Assembly: GCA_018873245.2 (NCBI GenBank)
Contig: JAEMBT020000004.1
Coordinates: 10,412,652 to 10,476,651, forward strand
Source: Archegozetes longisetosus
Taxonomy: Eukaryota > Arthropoda > Arachnida > Sarcoptiformes > Trhypochthoniidae
Reading direction: 5' to 3'
Length of the DNA stretch: 64,000 bases
This document shows positions 39,101 through 51,961 of the stretch, in pieces. Position numbers and translations under genes: made by a program. The notes under the pieces are model-generated. The model did no database searches. It saw only the letters and a list, made by a program, of their open reading frames with translations, and had not been told where the DNA came from. The stretch's first letter is position 1. Each line of letters starts with the position of its first letter.

Positions 39101-40831
39101 TTTGCAAATCTATCCAAATCCAGGTCACTATTCATTGTTCACTTACATTACATTCATTATATTCATTACATTTATTTTAAGCTTTTCTCCAATCATTTAC
39201 TCTTATCTGCGGAAAGTATATGTCAAAAATTTCAAGCTTTAACTATTACTTATTGACGCACAACTGAACCAAATTAAGTTATTATTATTTAAGTGCAAAC
39301 ATTCTAGAAGTTATCTCTTATATGTGTTCCCAAACACAATCAATGGCGACAACTTTGGATTGAGAAAAAATTCATAGCTATAGAGAACTTGTTAGACAAA
39401 ATGCAACCTATCTTTAAAAGTAAGACAGTTCTGAAGCGTTTCTCTCCATTTTCAGTGTGTTATTCAGTATATTATTTAATATATTAATCAATAAATGACT
39501 TGAAGTAATGGTACCTGTATTATATAATTAATTAATAATTATTTGAACCTTAATGCCATTATAAACTTAAAGCGGATTTGTGTCGAACAGTTCATTTCTC
39601 CGATCGACTTAATCTTGCCTTAGACTCGAACTCAGATCAAATTTGATTGTTTAAGGGATTCATTAGTAATAGGATATAGTGTGTCAATTTTTTAAGTTCA
39701 TTACTGACAAATTTTGATGCAAAACATTTTTTGGTTCATATCCTTTTTCTTAAAAGCCCGTAAAAAGATTTCTAAAATGAATTGAACTTTTTAGTAAGCT
39801 GCTTTTCAATAAAATGGTTTGCATTCCGGCTGTGACTTACTACTAATCGATAAAAAATGATTATATAGTTCAATGAAAACATGTATATGAAATCTAATTA
39901 ACATTCTTGAATAATTTAAAAACTTGATGAAACTTAAAAATGCGTATTTAACTGAAAACTCAATTCAATACTTGAAGATAACAATTAGTTCCTGATGTTT
40001 ATTAGATTCGTGCCATTAAATGAGCTAAGAATCGAGAATTTTCGTGAAGTTTTAATTTACTTGAATTCATAGTGAAAATAATAAAAAACATCAATTATTT
40101 TTTGATTAATAGTTTATCAATTTATATACTCGAAAACTCATTCATGTATTTCATAATTTCGGGTTACCTTACAATAACTGGAATGAAATAATCTTTTTCA
40201 ACTAATAAAAAATAAGATCAAATTAACAAACTATTAATCAAAATGGTTTTGATCGAACTCAAACTAAATGCCCAATGATTTTGGTTTTAATAAAGTTAGT
40301 CACTTCATAGTGTATGACATCTTACATAACGGACTAACTGATTAATATGAAATAAAATCGATGAAAGAGAGGTAGTAACCGTTATTAAAACAAACGTTAA
40401 TCAATCCTTGACCTGTAATTGAACGATTGAACGATCAGTTAAATACAGAAATAAAACTCTATTAGTTGGTTAAACGGAACAATAAATGCATGATTTGATT
40501 GTCCTCAATGGATATGTTATAGTTTTGATTCACGCGATATAACTTACGTTTGCCTTCAATTCTAGACTTCACATGAAAAAAGATATCTTAAAGAAATATT
40601 GCGAAATTTCCAGTTAACACACGAAATATCTGGATTTTTTCATTATATAGACGTCAATCGTGGCCATAATTGATCTAACAATTGAATAGCCAGTATTTAT
40701 TTAGTGGATTGATCTCTCTTATCAGTGGGTCAATTAGATGTATGATTAGACGTTAACTGCTTTTTCCTATTTCAGTTGCCTTTAAGTTACTTTTAGTTAG
40801 TTTTTGTTGCTTTTCAGTTAGATTCAGTTAG

Positions 40832-40867
40832 ATTTGAGTTACCTCTGAGTTACCTTTGAGTTACCTG
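40832..40867. repeat. Short tandem repeat, 11-12-nt unit (TTTGAGTTACC)
   Basis: Three adjacent units of the form (T)TGAGTTACCT. They are preceded from about 40770 by looser relatives (TTTTAGTTAG, TTCAGTTAGA), suggesting an expanded degenerate array. Confidence 0.7.
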
Positions 40868-42558
40868 AATCTTAACTATATATAATTTAAAGGTGACACC
40901 AAACTTGAACTTTTATTATGTGGTGAACTTAGAAAGAGGTTTCGCAAGTTTAAATCTATTATGAAATCCTTTTTTAAAAGTCTTATTAACATATCCTGAA
41001 AACTAACTTGTCTTCACAACTCTATCATAAAAAGCCCATACAATTATTGAGTGATTCTAAATTAAGATTAAAGCAATTGGTTTACTGTGCAACAGATAAT
41101 TCGAGAATGTCTCATCAATTACCCTTCTTTCTTATGACTTTTTTCGAAATACTTTTCTCAGTTTTAATTACTTCAGTTTGGTTTCACAATCAACTGGTCA
41201 CATTAATCCATTTTTAAGAATTTTCCTAAAAAGATAAAATCAAATCTTACAAAGTGTGTAACTATCAGAATGAAAGAGAGTCTTATGATTACTTGTTTTA
41301 GGTTATTGAAAAAATCAATAGAAGTAAAGACAATAATATAAAATAACATATAATGACATACAATAACATACAAAAAGACATTTGTAATCGTGTTTAGTCT
41401 AAGGTATCTGGTAAAAACATGACGCTCAACTGCACAGCACTTTTCAATAATAAACCTTTAAACCATTATTTTATCGATGACTGATAGAACTAATGACACA
41501 TACAAACTTGCCATTTTGCATAATATCTTCACCGTAAATGTTACGCAAAATATGTCGATAAGTGTTTATTCAATTGTTTCTAATTCAACATTAGCAGATC
41601 CTTTTCAATGTCTCAATACTCTAATGCAAATTATAAAAAGTAACATAAATGAGCCAATCAATACTTAGAACTGAGTTAGAAATTGTCTAATTTGCAATTT
41701 GGCATATTTTTCAAGTTCAGTCACTACGACGAAAAGTTTTGAGGAATGCATTTATTTATTGATTTAAAAGTTTAAGGATACAAAAACAAGTATGAGATAA
41801 GATGAACTCGTAAAAATCCACTATTCATACCAACCAACGATCTTAGTCTAACTAATAGGCTGTGAATATAATAACATTTAATAAACAATTTAGAACACAA
41901 TTAGCTTTTGTTATCCCAATAACAATTATTAGACATGCCTTACATTCATTAGAAATGAATTGTCTCTACAATTGTTTTTTCGGTAATACTAATTCGACAG
42001 AATGGTAACGAACTCTAATTTGACTACAACTACAACGATCACGTCAAAAAAATTCAATTAAATCTAATAAGAGCAGCATTTGCTCCCTGTTCTGATCCTA
42101 TTATGATAAATGCTTAGGATCTACGAAACCAATTCTTCCTTCTGATACTCATGACTGGTGTAGCGTTCGGTAGATTTTGTTAAATTCAATTAATTAACTA
42201 ATCAAACGAGAGTTAAGCTAAAGAAATACTCGCGTAGATTACCATAAATTACTAAATATTACTAAATATTGCTGTTCACTTTGCAAAGTATTTTAGTTCA
42301 ATTTGGCTCTACAGGAAATACTAGTCCCAACTCAAAAATTGAACCCAATTTATGCTTTACTTTATCATAATCAACGATTCAATTGTGTGTCTGTTTTCTA
42401 TAATATCGAGTGCGTGTCAGAGACAAAGCAAAACTTTGTGTTAGTCATTAATTTTGGTACTCTTTCAAAAAAAGTTTCAACTCTAATTCCACCTCCACAG
42501 TATTCAAATACGCCAATTCTAGGGCTGTAACAGATTTGCACAACACAACCACAACAAG

Positions 42559-42561
<3 letters not shown>

Positions 42562-42612
<51 letters not shown>
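42562..42612. repeat. (GA)n microsatellite
   Basis: An uninterrupted run of about 25 GA units, the longest perfect dinucleotide tract in the window. Confidence 0.95.
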
Positions 42613-42614
<2 letters not shown>

Positions 42615-43180
42615 ATATCAACCTCAAAGTTGAACGAACGAGTTTAAACAAAACAAGGAGACGACGACGTCCTGATCCCAAATTCTGAAATGTTATCAGA
42701 ATTCAGTTGAGACTAACCAATAATTTAAGAGGAGTGTTACGAATAAGTGTTAATTCGTAACATATTATTATAAAATAAAAATGCTTTATCTTTCCATTAT
42801 CTTACTTGTGTTTTCATTCAATTGTATAATAATTAAAGTTTGGCCTCTCTTTTCATTATGATTTTGTTTCATCAAGTTTTAACATTATTATAAAGTTTTA
42901 TTACAAATATTTTGCATCCGATTCGCATGTTTGTTGAAAATTTATTTTCTCGAACAATGACTTTGTGACTTTTAAAAGTCCTCTCGTATGGTCTGATGAG
43001 AGCGCATTGAAAAATCAGAAGATAGTGCAAAATGATTTTGCTCTATGAAAAAATTGGCATTTCATATATGAGTATCCCTTTTAATGATTGACAATCAACA
43101 GTAACCACACATAAGTAGTGGAACAACTCGAAAAAATTAGCAGTTGAATCATCGAGTGCTGTTCTTTACTCTTATAAAGG

Positions 43181-43222
43181 GTTGGGTAACTTTGAGTGTT
43201 GGGTAACTTCGAGTGTTGGGTA
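43181..43222. repeat. 17-nt tandem repeat, about 2.5 copies
   Basis: Units read GTTGGGTAACTTTGAGT and GTTGGGTAACTTCGAGT, then a partial GTTGGGTA. One base differs between the two full units. Confidence 0.8.
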
Positions 43223-45978
43223 GGATTAAAAGCCTACACAAATATATTTTCATGTTTAACCATTAAAATCTAACTGCAAAAAGGTTAATAGGATGCACAT
43301 GACTGCAGATTATCATTTAGTTTTAAATTTTAAAAGCTATTTTTTCCACACAAAACCGTATTATCTTTCATATTTAGACCAAATGTTTTCCTGACATTGA
43401 AGCCATTAAAAGTGTCTTCTTTTGCAAACTTTGCTGCCCACACATTGTCAATAATAAAATATTTATCTCTCTCTGCAATTGAGTGTCACTACTGAGGTGC
43501 TTATCAATGACTACTCGAGTCTTTTGGGAAACATATTGGGCTTTCGTCGCATTTCAGTTTTTCTCTTCAAATCCACTCACTTTGTTCAGCATCTTTTCAT
43601 ATATTCTAAATGGACTGGTAAAAATAATTCAGATCATTTTGTTGATTGAAATTGCAATTTTCAGGAGAGGAATCCAAGGCAGTTGTATAAACGACAACAT
43701 TTTTTACCAAATGATCAAATAATAAATCACTTTGTAATTAATGTATTTAAAGGTCACATGATATATTAAGCTTACATAAGCTTATATAACTTGTGCAACT
43801 TTTACGTAACTCTACTGGCACTGAAATTCTACGAAATATACTTATTTGCAACTTTTAAGACAGAGAGGCACATGTTGGTGATTGACAATAAGTCTCTGAC
43901 TAATTCATGTCAGAGGAGATTAATCACTAGTGGAAAGTGTTTCAATTTAGTGCTCAATTTGAGAAAAGAGTCATATACAAGGCTGAACTTGATTGAAATC
44001 CCTCGTTGAAAAACTACTAAAATCCTCCTCATTGCAAGCATTAATAAATTGATATTTATTTTTTATTAGATTATAATGATATCCTATTGAGGCAATATTT
44101 GAATGGCTTCAATTATTTGCTCAATTCCATCAGTAATAGAGACCTCCCCTAAGCTTCAGAGTATTTGATCCCATAATTTCATACATCTCTCCCACTTCTG
44201 ACTTCTTATTTTTAGAGTATATTTAGCTCGATATTAAGTACATTTGAAGGGCATTATTGTTGATGTATGCCATCAATGGAGTAGTTGAATGAGAAAGAGC
44301 AAATTTATTGGAAATGGTCTCCTACTGGCCATTCATTCAGTTGCTATCCATGGACACCAATTTTGATCTTGACCTTGTTTTTATTCTGATTCCGTGTTAT
44401 AACTTATGTTTGACAGTCAAGATCTGGTGCCAAAGCGACAAATCTTGCAATACAGATATGCTTTTTCTAGTTTTCCTTCTTAGAGCTCTTCTTAGAGCAA
44501 AATTGTTGCAAACATTGGTTACGCACATATGCGATAACTCATAGTCACAAAATAGGAGCAAAACGAGACAAAACGAGTCAATTCTAGCTAATGGTCTGTA
44601 GCAACCAATGCATGGAAACCAGTTAAATGCACTTTGTGATGAACCTCAGATCAAAATGATTAGAGTGAATGTTTGAATAAGTTGTGTAAATTTAAATTAC
44701 AAGTTATGAGTAGTTGGCAATCATTGGGATTATGTGTGGGCGAACAAACCATTTGATACTCTTTTTTCATAAGCATCCACTACTCTTTTCTTAGAAATGT
44801 TACTTCGTTTGACTCTTTTGCTGACTTAAACAACTTTTAACCCAACTTATAAGCTTGTTAGTTGTGAATTTTAATTGCCGAGTATTGCTCTTTATTACAC
44901 TTACTATATTTAAGTTAAACCGGCAGAACATGACTCAAACCAACAGATTCTCAACACTGCAAAATTTTCAAACACTACGTTAGCAGTTTAGTGGCTGTTA
45001 TTTTGGCACTTGTGTCCCACTAATTGCCTAATTCTTACTATAGAGTAGTTTTTCTTTTCTAATCTGTCTTTCATTTGTCTCTCTTAGCTTTTAGACTGTG
45101 ATTCACCAAAAATTAAATGAATCATTCATAAGACCTAAATACTAAAAAAGCAAAACAATGAGTTTCATCGCTCTTCTGCGAATGTGTCTAGGTTGAAAAA
45201 CAGCCCTGTAATCATGTCTAGCAATCGTTTGACTGAGCTATAGATCAGGAAAGGAGAGAACAAAAATCTAGTAACTAATGTCATCAAACTATTGATGAGC
45301 ATTTAGATATGGATCTCAAACCTCGATTAAGTTAATCATTATAACTATTATAACTACAATAAACAACAACTAAACTTACTCCAAATCATCAGTTATCTGT
45401 TTCATTCAAACTGCATTTTATCTCATTAAATACTATTACTTTTGATCATATTCTCTAAACGCTTCTTTTATAATGTCTTCTTCTCTTACAGCATACAAAT
45501 TATAGTTTTACAAGTAATGTTTTTGCGTATTTTCATCATATAAGGCTTTAAAGGAAGTTATAGGTCTCCTAATAAATTAGTTGAATTGCATTATAAACTT
45601 TGAATCACTTGTTCATGTCAATAAACCGTAAACCTTTCGACTACCTTTCAATATAAATCTAATTTATAATCTCTTCTTTTTGAAACTGTTCAAACTTCAT
45701 TTTTGCTTAATTCGCGCATAACTCAAATCGAAGTAAGAAAATGGAGTTCAAAAGTTATTAGATTTTGTTATAAATTATTTATATTAATTTAATTACATCG
45801 AACAAAAAAATATTAATATGTAATTTGTAAAAACTTGTTATCTAATGATTGACATAGAAATAATTGCATAAAATATTAAGATAACCAGAGATAAAATCGC
45901 AACCAGTTATCTAACAATTGATATGAGAATTGCATTAATTTTTAAAAAGTTATAAATTTTTTCTATCAAATAACTATA

Positions 45979-47604
45979 TCACAAGAAGTTGCGAACTAAC
46001 GGCAAAATAAGAACAGTGACATATGACAATAGAATAAATAGTAAATATGTCAATGATATTCCAATTGTATCGACAACTAAGCCGACCAGTGATGCAAATA
46101 CTAATTTGCCAAAAACTTCAAAAGTAGCCAAAACTGAGTAATGCGTTGCTCTCATGGACTTTGGTGAACTCTGAGAGCTCTTCATCATAATAGTGAAGGT
46201 AAGTGTTGTGATTAGGCCTCCAATAAACTGAAGAACTACTATTGAGACTACACTGGAATCTTATGTTAAAAGAAAGATAGACTCAGGTTAATGTGACTCG
46301 AGAATTAAGTTATTTATGGAATTAGTTGTGAAACATTTATTACTAACAAAATAGAATAGTGTGGATGGCATTGTCTCTGGCATTGTCTTTTGGCCAAAAC
46401 ATCAATACTATAAACTGTACAAATAAGGGTAATAACCGAATTTTGGCAACCATTGATAAACTGCAATAAAAAACATCAAGTTATGCCAATTCTTTTAAAT
46501 AACTATCATTTAGGCCTGATTCGCAAATTAACTACAGACAGTCTATAAGTTTATTATAGACTACCTATTGGTGTGAAATCTTGCCCCAAATAGTGAACCG
46601 ATAATTGAAGCAATCATTGCAATCGAGCCATTCCAGAGTCCAATTAAGTTTTTATCGATCCCATTCACAATTAAATAAAGAGGAAATATGGTTGTAGCCC
46701 CAGTTTCGCCTAATTTATAAACCAATACAAATATAGACATCTCTTTCATTCCAGTTGTGTCCAAAATAGTTCTGAACCCATAACTCTTAAGACCTTCTCT
46801 TCCACTTGATCTTTCACTCGAGTCATTGGTTTCTTTCATGTAATTGTTTGTGTAAAAGACATACGAAAATATGATCGCAGCCAACAAGTAGATAAACGCC
46901 AGACTTAAGTAAAGTCCTGTCCAACCGTACAAGATATAAAAGCCGAATAGAAAACTACTGCCGCATAGAGCGCCCAACTTATAGCCAACCACTTGTCCCG
47001 CATTTCCACTTGAGAGCTCATTACCGCGCAATACACCGATTGCTATCGCGTCAACAGATATATCCTATTTTTATGATATCAGTTATATTATTATTGTTAT
47101 GGCAGTCGTTAAATTTTGCTGTTATGCCTAGGTTTTATGGATATAAATAAATACAAAACTAATATACAGTACTTGTGTAGCTGAGAATACATTGAGCACA
47201 AACAGCGCTATTGCAAACGGAACTAAATTTTCAGCCTCTATCAATGCTGTTACAACTGATGTCACCGAAAGGATTGTCAGACTTATAATAACCCAAACTC
47301 TTTTAGTCAGCGTCTAAACAATGATAAAAATATTTGGCATTCTTCCTTCCTCTTTTGGCTTAATTTATTTTTAGCTATTTTTCAGTTTCCTTATGAAACG
47401 GCAACTGACCCGATCTATTAGCGGTGCAAACAGTGGTTTACAGAGCCATGGAATGAGTAAAAGTCTAGTTAATGAAACTTTACTTATACTAAATCCTTGG
47501 CTAGCTAGCAAAATAGGCATAAGCTTGTCCTGAAAGCCGTACGGTAAGCCTTCGACAAAATATAATCCACTCAATAACAAAGTCTTCATCATTTTCTGCT
47601 TCAT
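45979..47604 (-). CDS. MFSD3: Major facilitator superfamily domain-containing protein 3 (MFSD3 / SLC33-type transporter)
   Basis: Acetyl-CoA-transporter-like MFS protein (SLC33A2 relative), multi-pass. Exons in coding order: 47604-47410, 47313-47173, 47064-46565, 46460-46348, 46259-45979. The phases fit and give 409 aa, near the 412 of the human protein. Motifs match the family in order: LYFVEGLPYGFQDKLMPILL (TM1), PWLCKPLFAPLIDR, then ATQ joining DISVDAIAIGVLR, NAGQVVGYKLGAL, LVYKLGETGATTIFPLYLI, GLWNGSIAMIASIIGSLFGA, and the late MRATHYSVLATFEVFGKLVF. Exon 1 could extend upstream: the reading NDIRNGDY precedes the chosen Met in frame, after an AG at about 47630, so a small 5' coding exon is possible. 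The introns are 82-108 nt. Confidence 0.92.
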
Positions 47605-50009
47605 ATAATCGCCATTTCTTATGTCATTCTAAAAATTAATTGCAAAATAAACTTTTTAACTAAAAATCAGACATAACTGTTGGGAATGATGTGAAAATGT
47701 TTCTACGATGTAATGATTTGAGTCTATTTTAGATTAATGTTTATTCGCCTTGAGGCATATTGTAAAAGCTGTTTTGTATGTATATGTCGAAGTGCCCCAA
47801 TTGATTCTCAGGTAAGTCAGAATCACACACATAGACGCAAAGGGTCACTAACCTGAACAGTTTCATCTCTTAAGCATCGCTTGAGGCCGCCAGCGGTTCG
47901 ATCCAACTTTACGCTCAACACTATCACTGGCGAACACCAGAAATAATAGCTCTACAGATCTTTAGCTCTGTCTTACGTGTACTGAACGGCAGCTAAAAAG
48001 AAAAAATCTTACGTAAACTTTGCTTTCTACAGAAAAAGCACAAGTTTCACAATTAATTATTTTGTTTGTATAGAAACTCAGTCTTATTTTAGCAAATACT
48101 GGTTTTATTGCAACATCTAAACACTTTTCTATTCATTAGTCATCGACTTTGCTCTTCGAATCCTGTTGCGTTTCACGAGTTCTCAAACTGTTGGCTCAGA
48201 CTTAGCTCATTAATATTTTTAACTCATTAATACTTTGCAACATTTCTTATTTACACGTTATCAAACCTTCAATGAACAAAATACTAATAATTGTAATTTC
48301 TGTTAGAAACGATAGCCATTAGCGATGTAAACATTTTTACCTTTCTTAGCAATCAATTAGAATTAATAAGCAATCAAATTAAATTAAAGCCCATCCTAAG
48401 GCTACAATTACAAACTAGATTTTTGTTCACTTTCAGACCCAAACTTATTTTTAGATTCGATTTTAGTTATCCAAATAATTGAGTAATTACTTTATATAAA
48501 AACATTTTCTTTAATTAAATCGAGTATTTCTTCAATTAATTCAACTATTCTTCAATTAAGTATGCTTTGACCGAAAAATATCAAATCCGTTTAGAGTTAT
48601 CGCACAAATCATGCTTAAAATAACCAAATGTCTAATCAGATAAACCTTTTCGATAATTTATAGAAACATTTTTTATTTGAGATAATCGATTGGATATATG
48701 AGAAAGTAATGTAAGGTTAATTGTGGGTCTCATAGTTGACAAGTTAAAATAATTTAGTTAATTATCATAACTTCTATTTATAACTTCTATAATTGTATCG
48801 TGTAATTAGAGATGCAGTTCGTTTTTAGCTCATATAACCACACTTATTTCATCTCCACTTCACTACTGGATCTAGTTTAAGATTCATTTTGCAAATGATT
48901 AACAGAGGTTTTTAAGATATCTCATTTATATTCATATCACATTTTGTGCCTAAATATCTTTCATTATAGCTATGAATGCTTTCATTACTATCGTACTTAC
49001 ATATTGACAACATTTCTATTATATCTCAAATCAATATTCGATTTCATTGAATGCGTCTATTAATTCAAATGCAGCTCAACGTTAAGTTTCAAAATCTTGT
49101 TATCGTTCCTAATGTTTTATTCATTGAATTGAATCTGCATTTCATTTCTCACTAGTGAACCAAAACGGAAATATCTAAATATTTTTTTGGCGAACTTCAA
49201 ACCGTATTCCAATCAAAATAATAATTATAACAAAGGCTTAAACAAAATCAAATAAAAATTAGAGAAATTTTAGTGACGAAAACAAAACAAATTTTACTAA
49301 TAAAGCAAGCAAATAAACAAAGCATAAACAAAAATATGTTTACCCCAAATGAGTTAATTGATTATTGGTTCAAACAAAATTTCATTATTTTAAACAATAG
49401 CTGAGAAATTCAATTTTGAAGTTGATTGCATTCTCAATTTATCTTATCTGATACTAGATTTTATTATGAGGTTGTCTTTTAAAAGTATTACTATAAATTA
49501 CGTGCAATTTATGGAAAAATACAGATTCTATTAAAATATTTGTTTACCTGTAAACTAATCCTAAAATATCAATTCGGAAACCATTTCTCATTTATGTTTT
49601 TGTTTTATAGAAATAATTCAATTCAAATTTCATATTTTTATTGGATTCGCAGTAATCGATACTAAGTCCATCCTTAGATTTGAACGTATTTTGTATTGAA
49701 TTGTTCAAACACATGATATAATCACTAAATTTTCGATTGTTAGGGTTTGGCATTAATTAATTAGTCATTCATTGATTATTTGTTTTGATGAATTATTATT
49801 AAATATCGTTCAATATTTCAAGTTATTATTGGCTTTTGAGTCAACAAATTATCATTAAATTGAACAATTCGTAAACAAACTCACGGCAGCTAATAAGATA
49901 TTTGTTGCTAATAAACGTCTGTTTTGTTAGATGACAATTAGCTGTCATATATTATCGATTTTAATAATACAATAGATTTAATAATCAATTAATAAATATA
50001 TTAATAAAA
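47605..50009. other. Divergent upstream region of MFSD3 and ARL8
   Basis: About 2.4 kb of AT-rich sequence between genes transcribed away from each other. A tRNA-like or SINE-like patch lies at about 47830-48006; otherwise no gene is seen. Confidence 0.55.
47830..48006 (+). repeat. tRNA-like / SINE-like sequence with a pol III B box
   Basis: GGTTCGATCC at 47895-47904 matches the B-box consensus. It is preceded by GACGCAAAG (47834-47842) and followed by CTTTACGCTC (47908-47917), which can pair imperfectly as an acceptor stem. The T stem is poorly paired, so this is not a convincing functional tRNA. Downstream, 47960-48000 forms a hairpin (CTTTAGCT with AGCTAAAAG) followed by an A-rich stretch, as in tRNA-derived SINEs. 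No second copy is seen in the window. Confidence 0.3.
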
Positions 50010-51531
50010 ATGTTAGCGTTAGTTAATCGTATACTCGATTGGCTGAAAAGCCTCTTCTGGAAAGAAGAAATGGAGTTAACGTTAGTTGGTTTACAATATT
50101 CGGGAAAAACAACTTTTGTTAATGTCATTGCTGTACGTATTCATTCATTAAGTTACCTTAATATTAATCTATTTTGAATTTTGTGTTAATTTACTAATTC
50201 TCTGGTTAAAAGTCGGGACAATTTTGTGAAGATATGATTCCAACGGTTGGGTTCAATATGAGAAAAGTCACGAAAGGAAACGTTACGATTAAGGTGCTTA
50301 TTATTTAATCGAATTACATCTTTTATTCATTAATCATTTACCGTATATTAAATCGCTAAATCATTCATTGTTTAGATTTGGGATATTGGAGGTCAGCCTC
50401 GGTTTCGGTCAATGTGGGAAAGATATTGCAGAGGAGTTAACGCTATTGTGTCAGTCATTCACTCTTTTATATTAACATTTTTAAGGGAATCTAATTGTAT
50501 TACCTCACTATTTACTAAAAATTATTGCGTCTAATATTCTTTCAAAATTGATTACTTTTAAAAAGATATTTCTGACTATTTTCTGTTTTGCTGTCTGTCT
50601 GTTGTATGTGACTTTAACATTTAAATTGAGATAGCATCATGTTATGAAGACTAGCCTAACTTATAAGATATTATCAGAGACTATTATCTACGACAATACA
50701 GACAGCCTCGATAGTAAAATCTTTTGCTTTATAATATAAGTAAGCTTTTATTCAACCTTCAGAAGATCGGTGTATTATAAAGAAATCGATTTAAATTAGG
50801 ATCTTTAATATGTTTATGTAATCAATTTTCTAGAAACTTATTTTGGTGAAAATGTCAATTCTTGTACACAAATTTTTTATCTTTGATATAATTATTTCAG
50901 AGTTAACTGAGAGTTCAATAGATAAGAAATGAGAGTTTCTAATCAGCAGCAGCAGGTGTTCGCTCTTGTAAAAACTACTTGATTAATTAATCATATTATT
51001 AGATGTTTTTCATAATAATTCCCTAAATTTTGGACATTTAAGTTTTTGTTTCGAGACTAACCTTTAAGATAATTAGTTGGAATTGTGATAAACTAATGTA
51101 AACTATTATATTTGAAAACATATGATTAGTTATATGGTCGATGCGGCCGATCACGAGAAAGTGGAAGCATCTCGTAATGAACTGCACAATCTGTTGGATA
51201 AGCCACAACTCGCTGGTATTCCGGTTCTAGTGCTTGGTAACAAAAGGGATTTGCCTAACGCACTCGACGAAAAAGAATTAATCGAGCAAATGTATGAAAT
51301 TTGCAATTTGTTCGAGTTATTAAAAGGTTAACTTTGATTTTTACAGGAATCTGGCAGCAATTCAAGACAGAGAAATTTGTTGCTATTCCATCTCATGTAA
51401 AGAAAAGGATAATATCGGTAGACATTTATTTTCAATCACTGCTGATTCTCTATTCATAACTGATTTTGAATATATTTGCAGACATCACACTTCAATGGCT
51501 TATCTCCCATTCTAAGTCTGGTTCGCGCTAG
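50010..51531 (+). CDS. ARL8: ADP-ribosylation factor-like GTPase 8 (ARL8)
   Basis: Small GTPase of lysosomes that recruits kinesin adaptors for anterograde transport (family knowledge). Six exons: 50010-50132, 50213-50293, 50376-50449, 51130-51291, 51347-51417, 51482-51531. They sum to 186 aa, exactly the usual ARL8 length. Motifs: N-terminal amphipathic helix [21 protein letters not shown]-loop GLQYSGKTT, switch [37 protein letters not shown], and C-terminal [16 protein letters not shown]. Exon junctions restore conserved residues (V at 50449/51130, M at 51291/51347, D at 51417/51482). The 680-nt third intron is the only long one. The gene is convergent with the DM-domain gene on the other strand. 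Confidence 0.98.
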
Positions 51532-51932
51532 AGCTCATTTCTATTTAGTATACGATAGCTCTTATTAAAAATGAGGAAAAAGTTCTTTAAAAAATTTTTT
51601 TATTCTAATCGTAATTAGATCTGAGATTCAGAAATTTAAACTTACGATTTATATTATTGAATTTAATTATCAAATTGTATGAAGTTTAAACCAATACAGT
51701 ATATTGTGGTTAACGAAGTAAGAATACAAAGAACGAGTTCGTTACCTTTTAATCATTTAAAATTCCTAAACATGTTTAATTATACAGTATATGCTTTAAA
51801 TTATTGGATGATTATTCTAATATGTGTTTTAACGTATCAATAACTGTAATTTTTATAATTCACATATAATTACAAGATTTATTCATTGTGTAGAAAAATT
51901 ATATTTCAGTCATTCCATTGAATTTAATGCCA

Positions 51933-51938
51933 AATAAA
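51933..51938 (+). terminator. Possible poly(A) signal of ARL8
   Basis: AATAAA about 400 nt after the ARL8 stop and only 24 nt before the stop codon of the opposing DM-domain gene. If used, the two 3' ends would overlap. A minus-strand AATAAA (51883-51878) could serve the DM gene. Confidence 0.4.
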
Positions 51939-51961
51939 GTAAGTATAAGAGTTGACCAAAA

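Larger units (their letters stand above)
33409..45978. other. 12.5-kb gene desert
   Basis: AT-rich sequence between the 3' end of DYRK2 and the 3' end of MFSD3. I find simple repeats (36151-36186 AT/ATGT, 36663-36698 CCACCG-type triplets, 37080-37105 ATT, 40832-40867 GAGTTACCTTT-type, 41328-41377 AACATA-type, 42562-42612 GA, 43181-43222 17-mer) but no open frame with a protein-family signature and no tRNA. Long regulatory DNA, non-coding RNA or decayed repeats are all possible. Confidence 0.55.

Noticed and set aside
43483-43722. Hydrophobic 79-codon ORF in the gene desert
   Set aside because: AT-rich frames readily give Phe/Ile/Leu-rich products; no conserved pattern.
48150-48165. TTCGAATCC resembling a second pol III B box
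   Set aside because: No pairing stems and no A box at the right distance.
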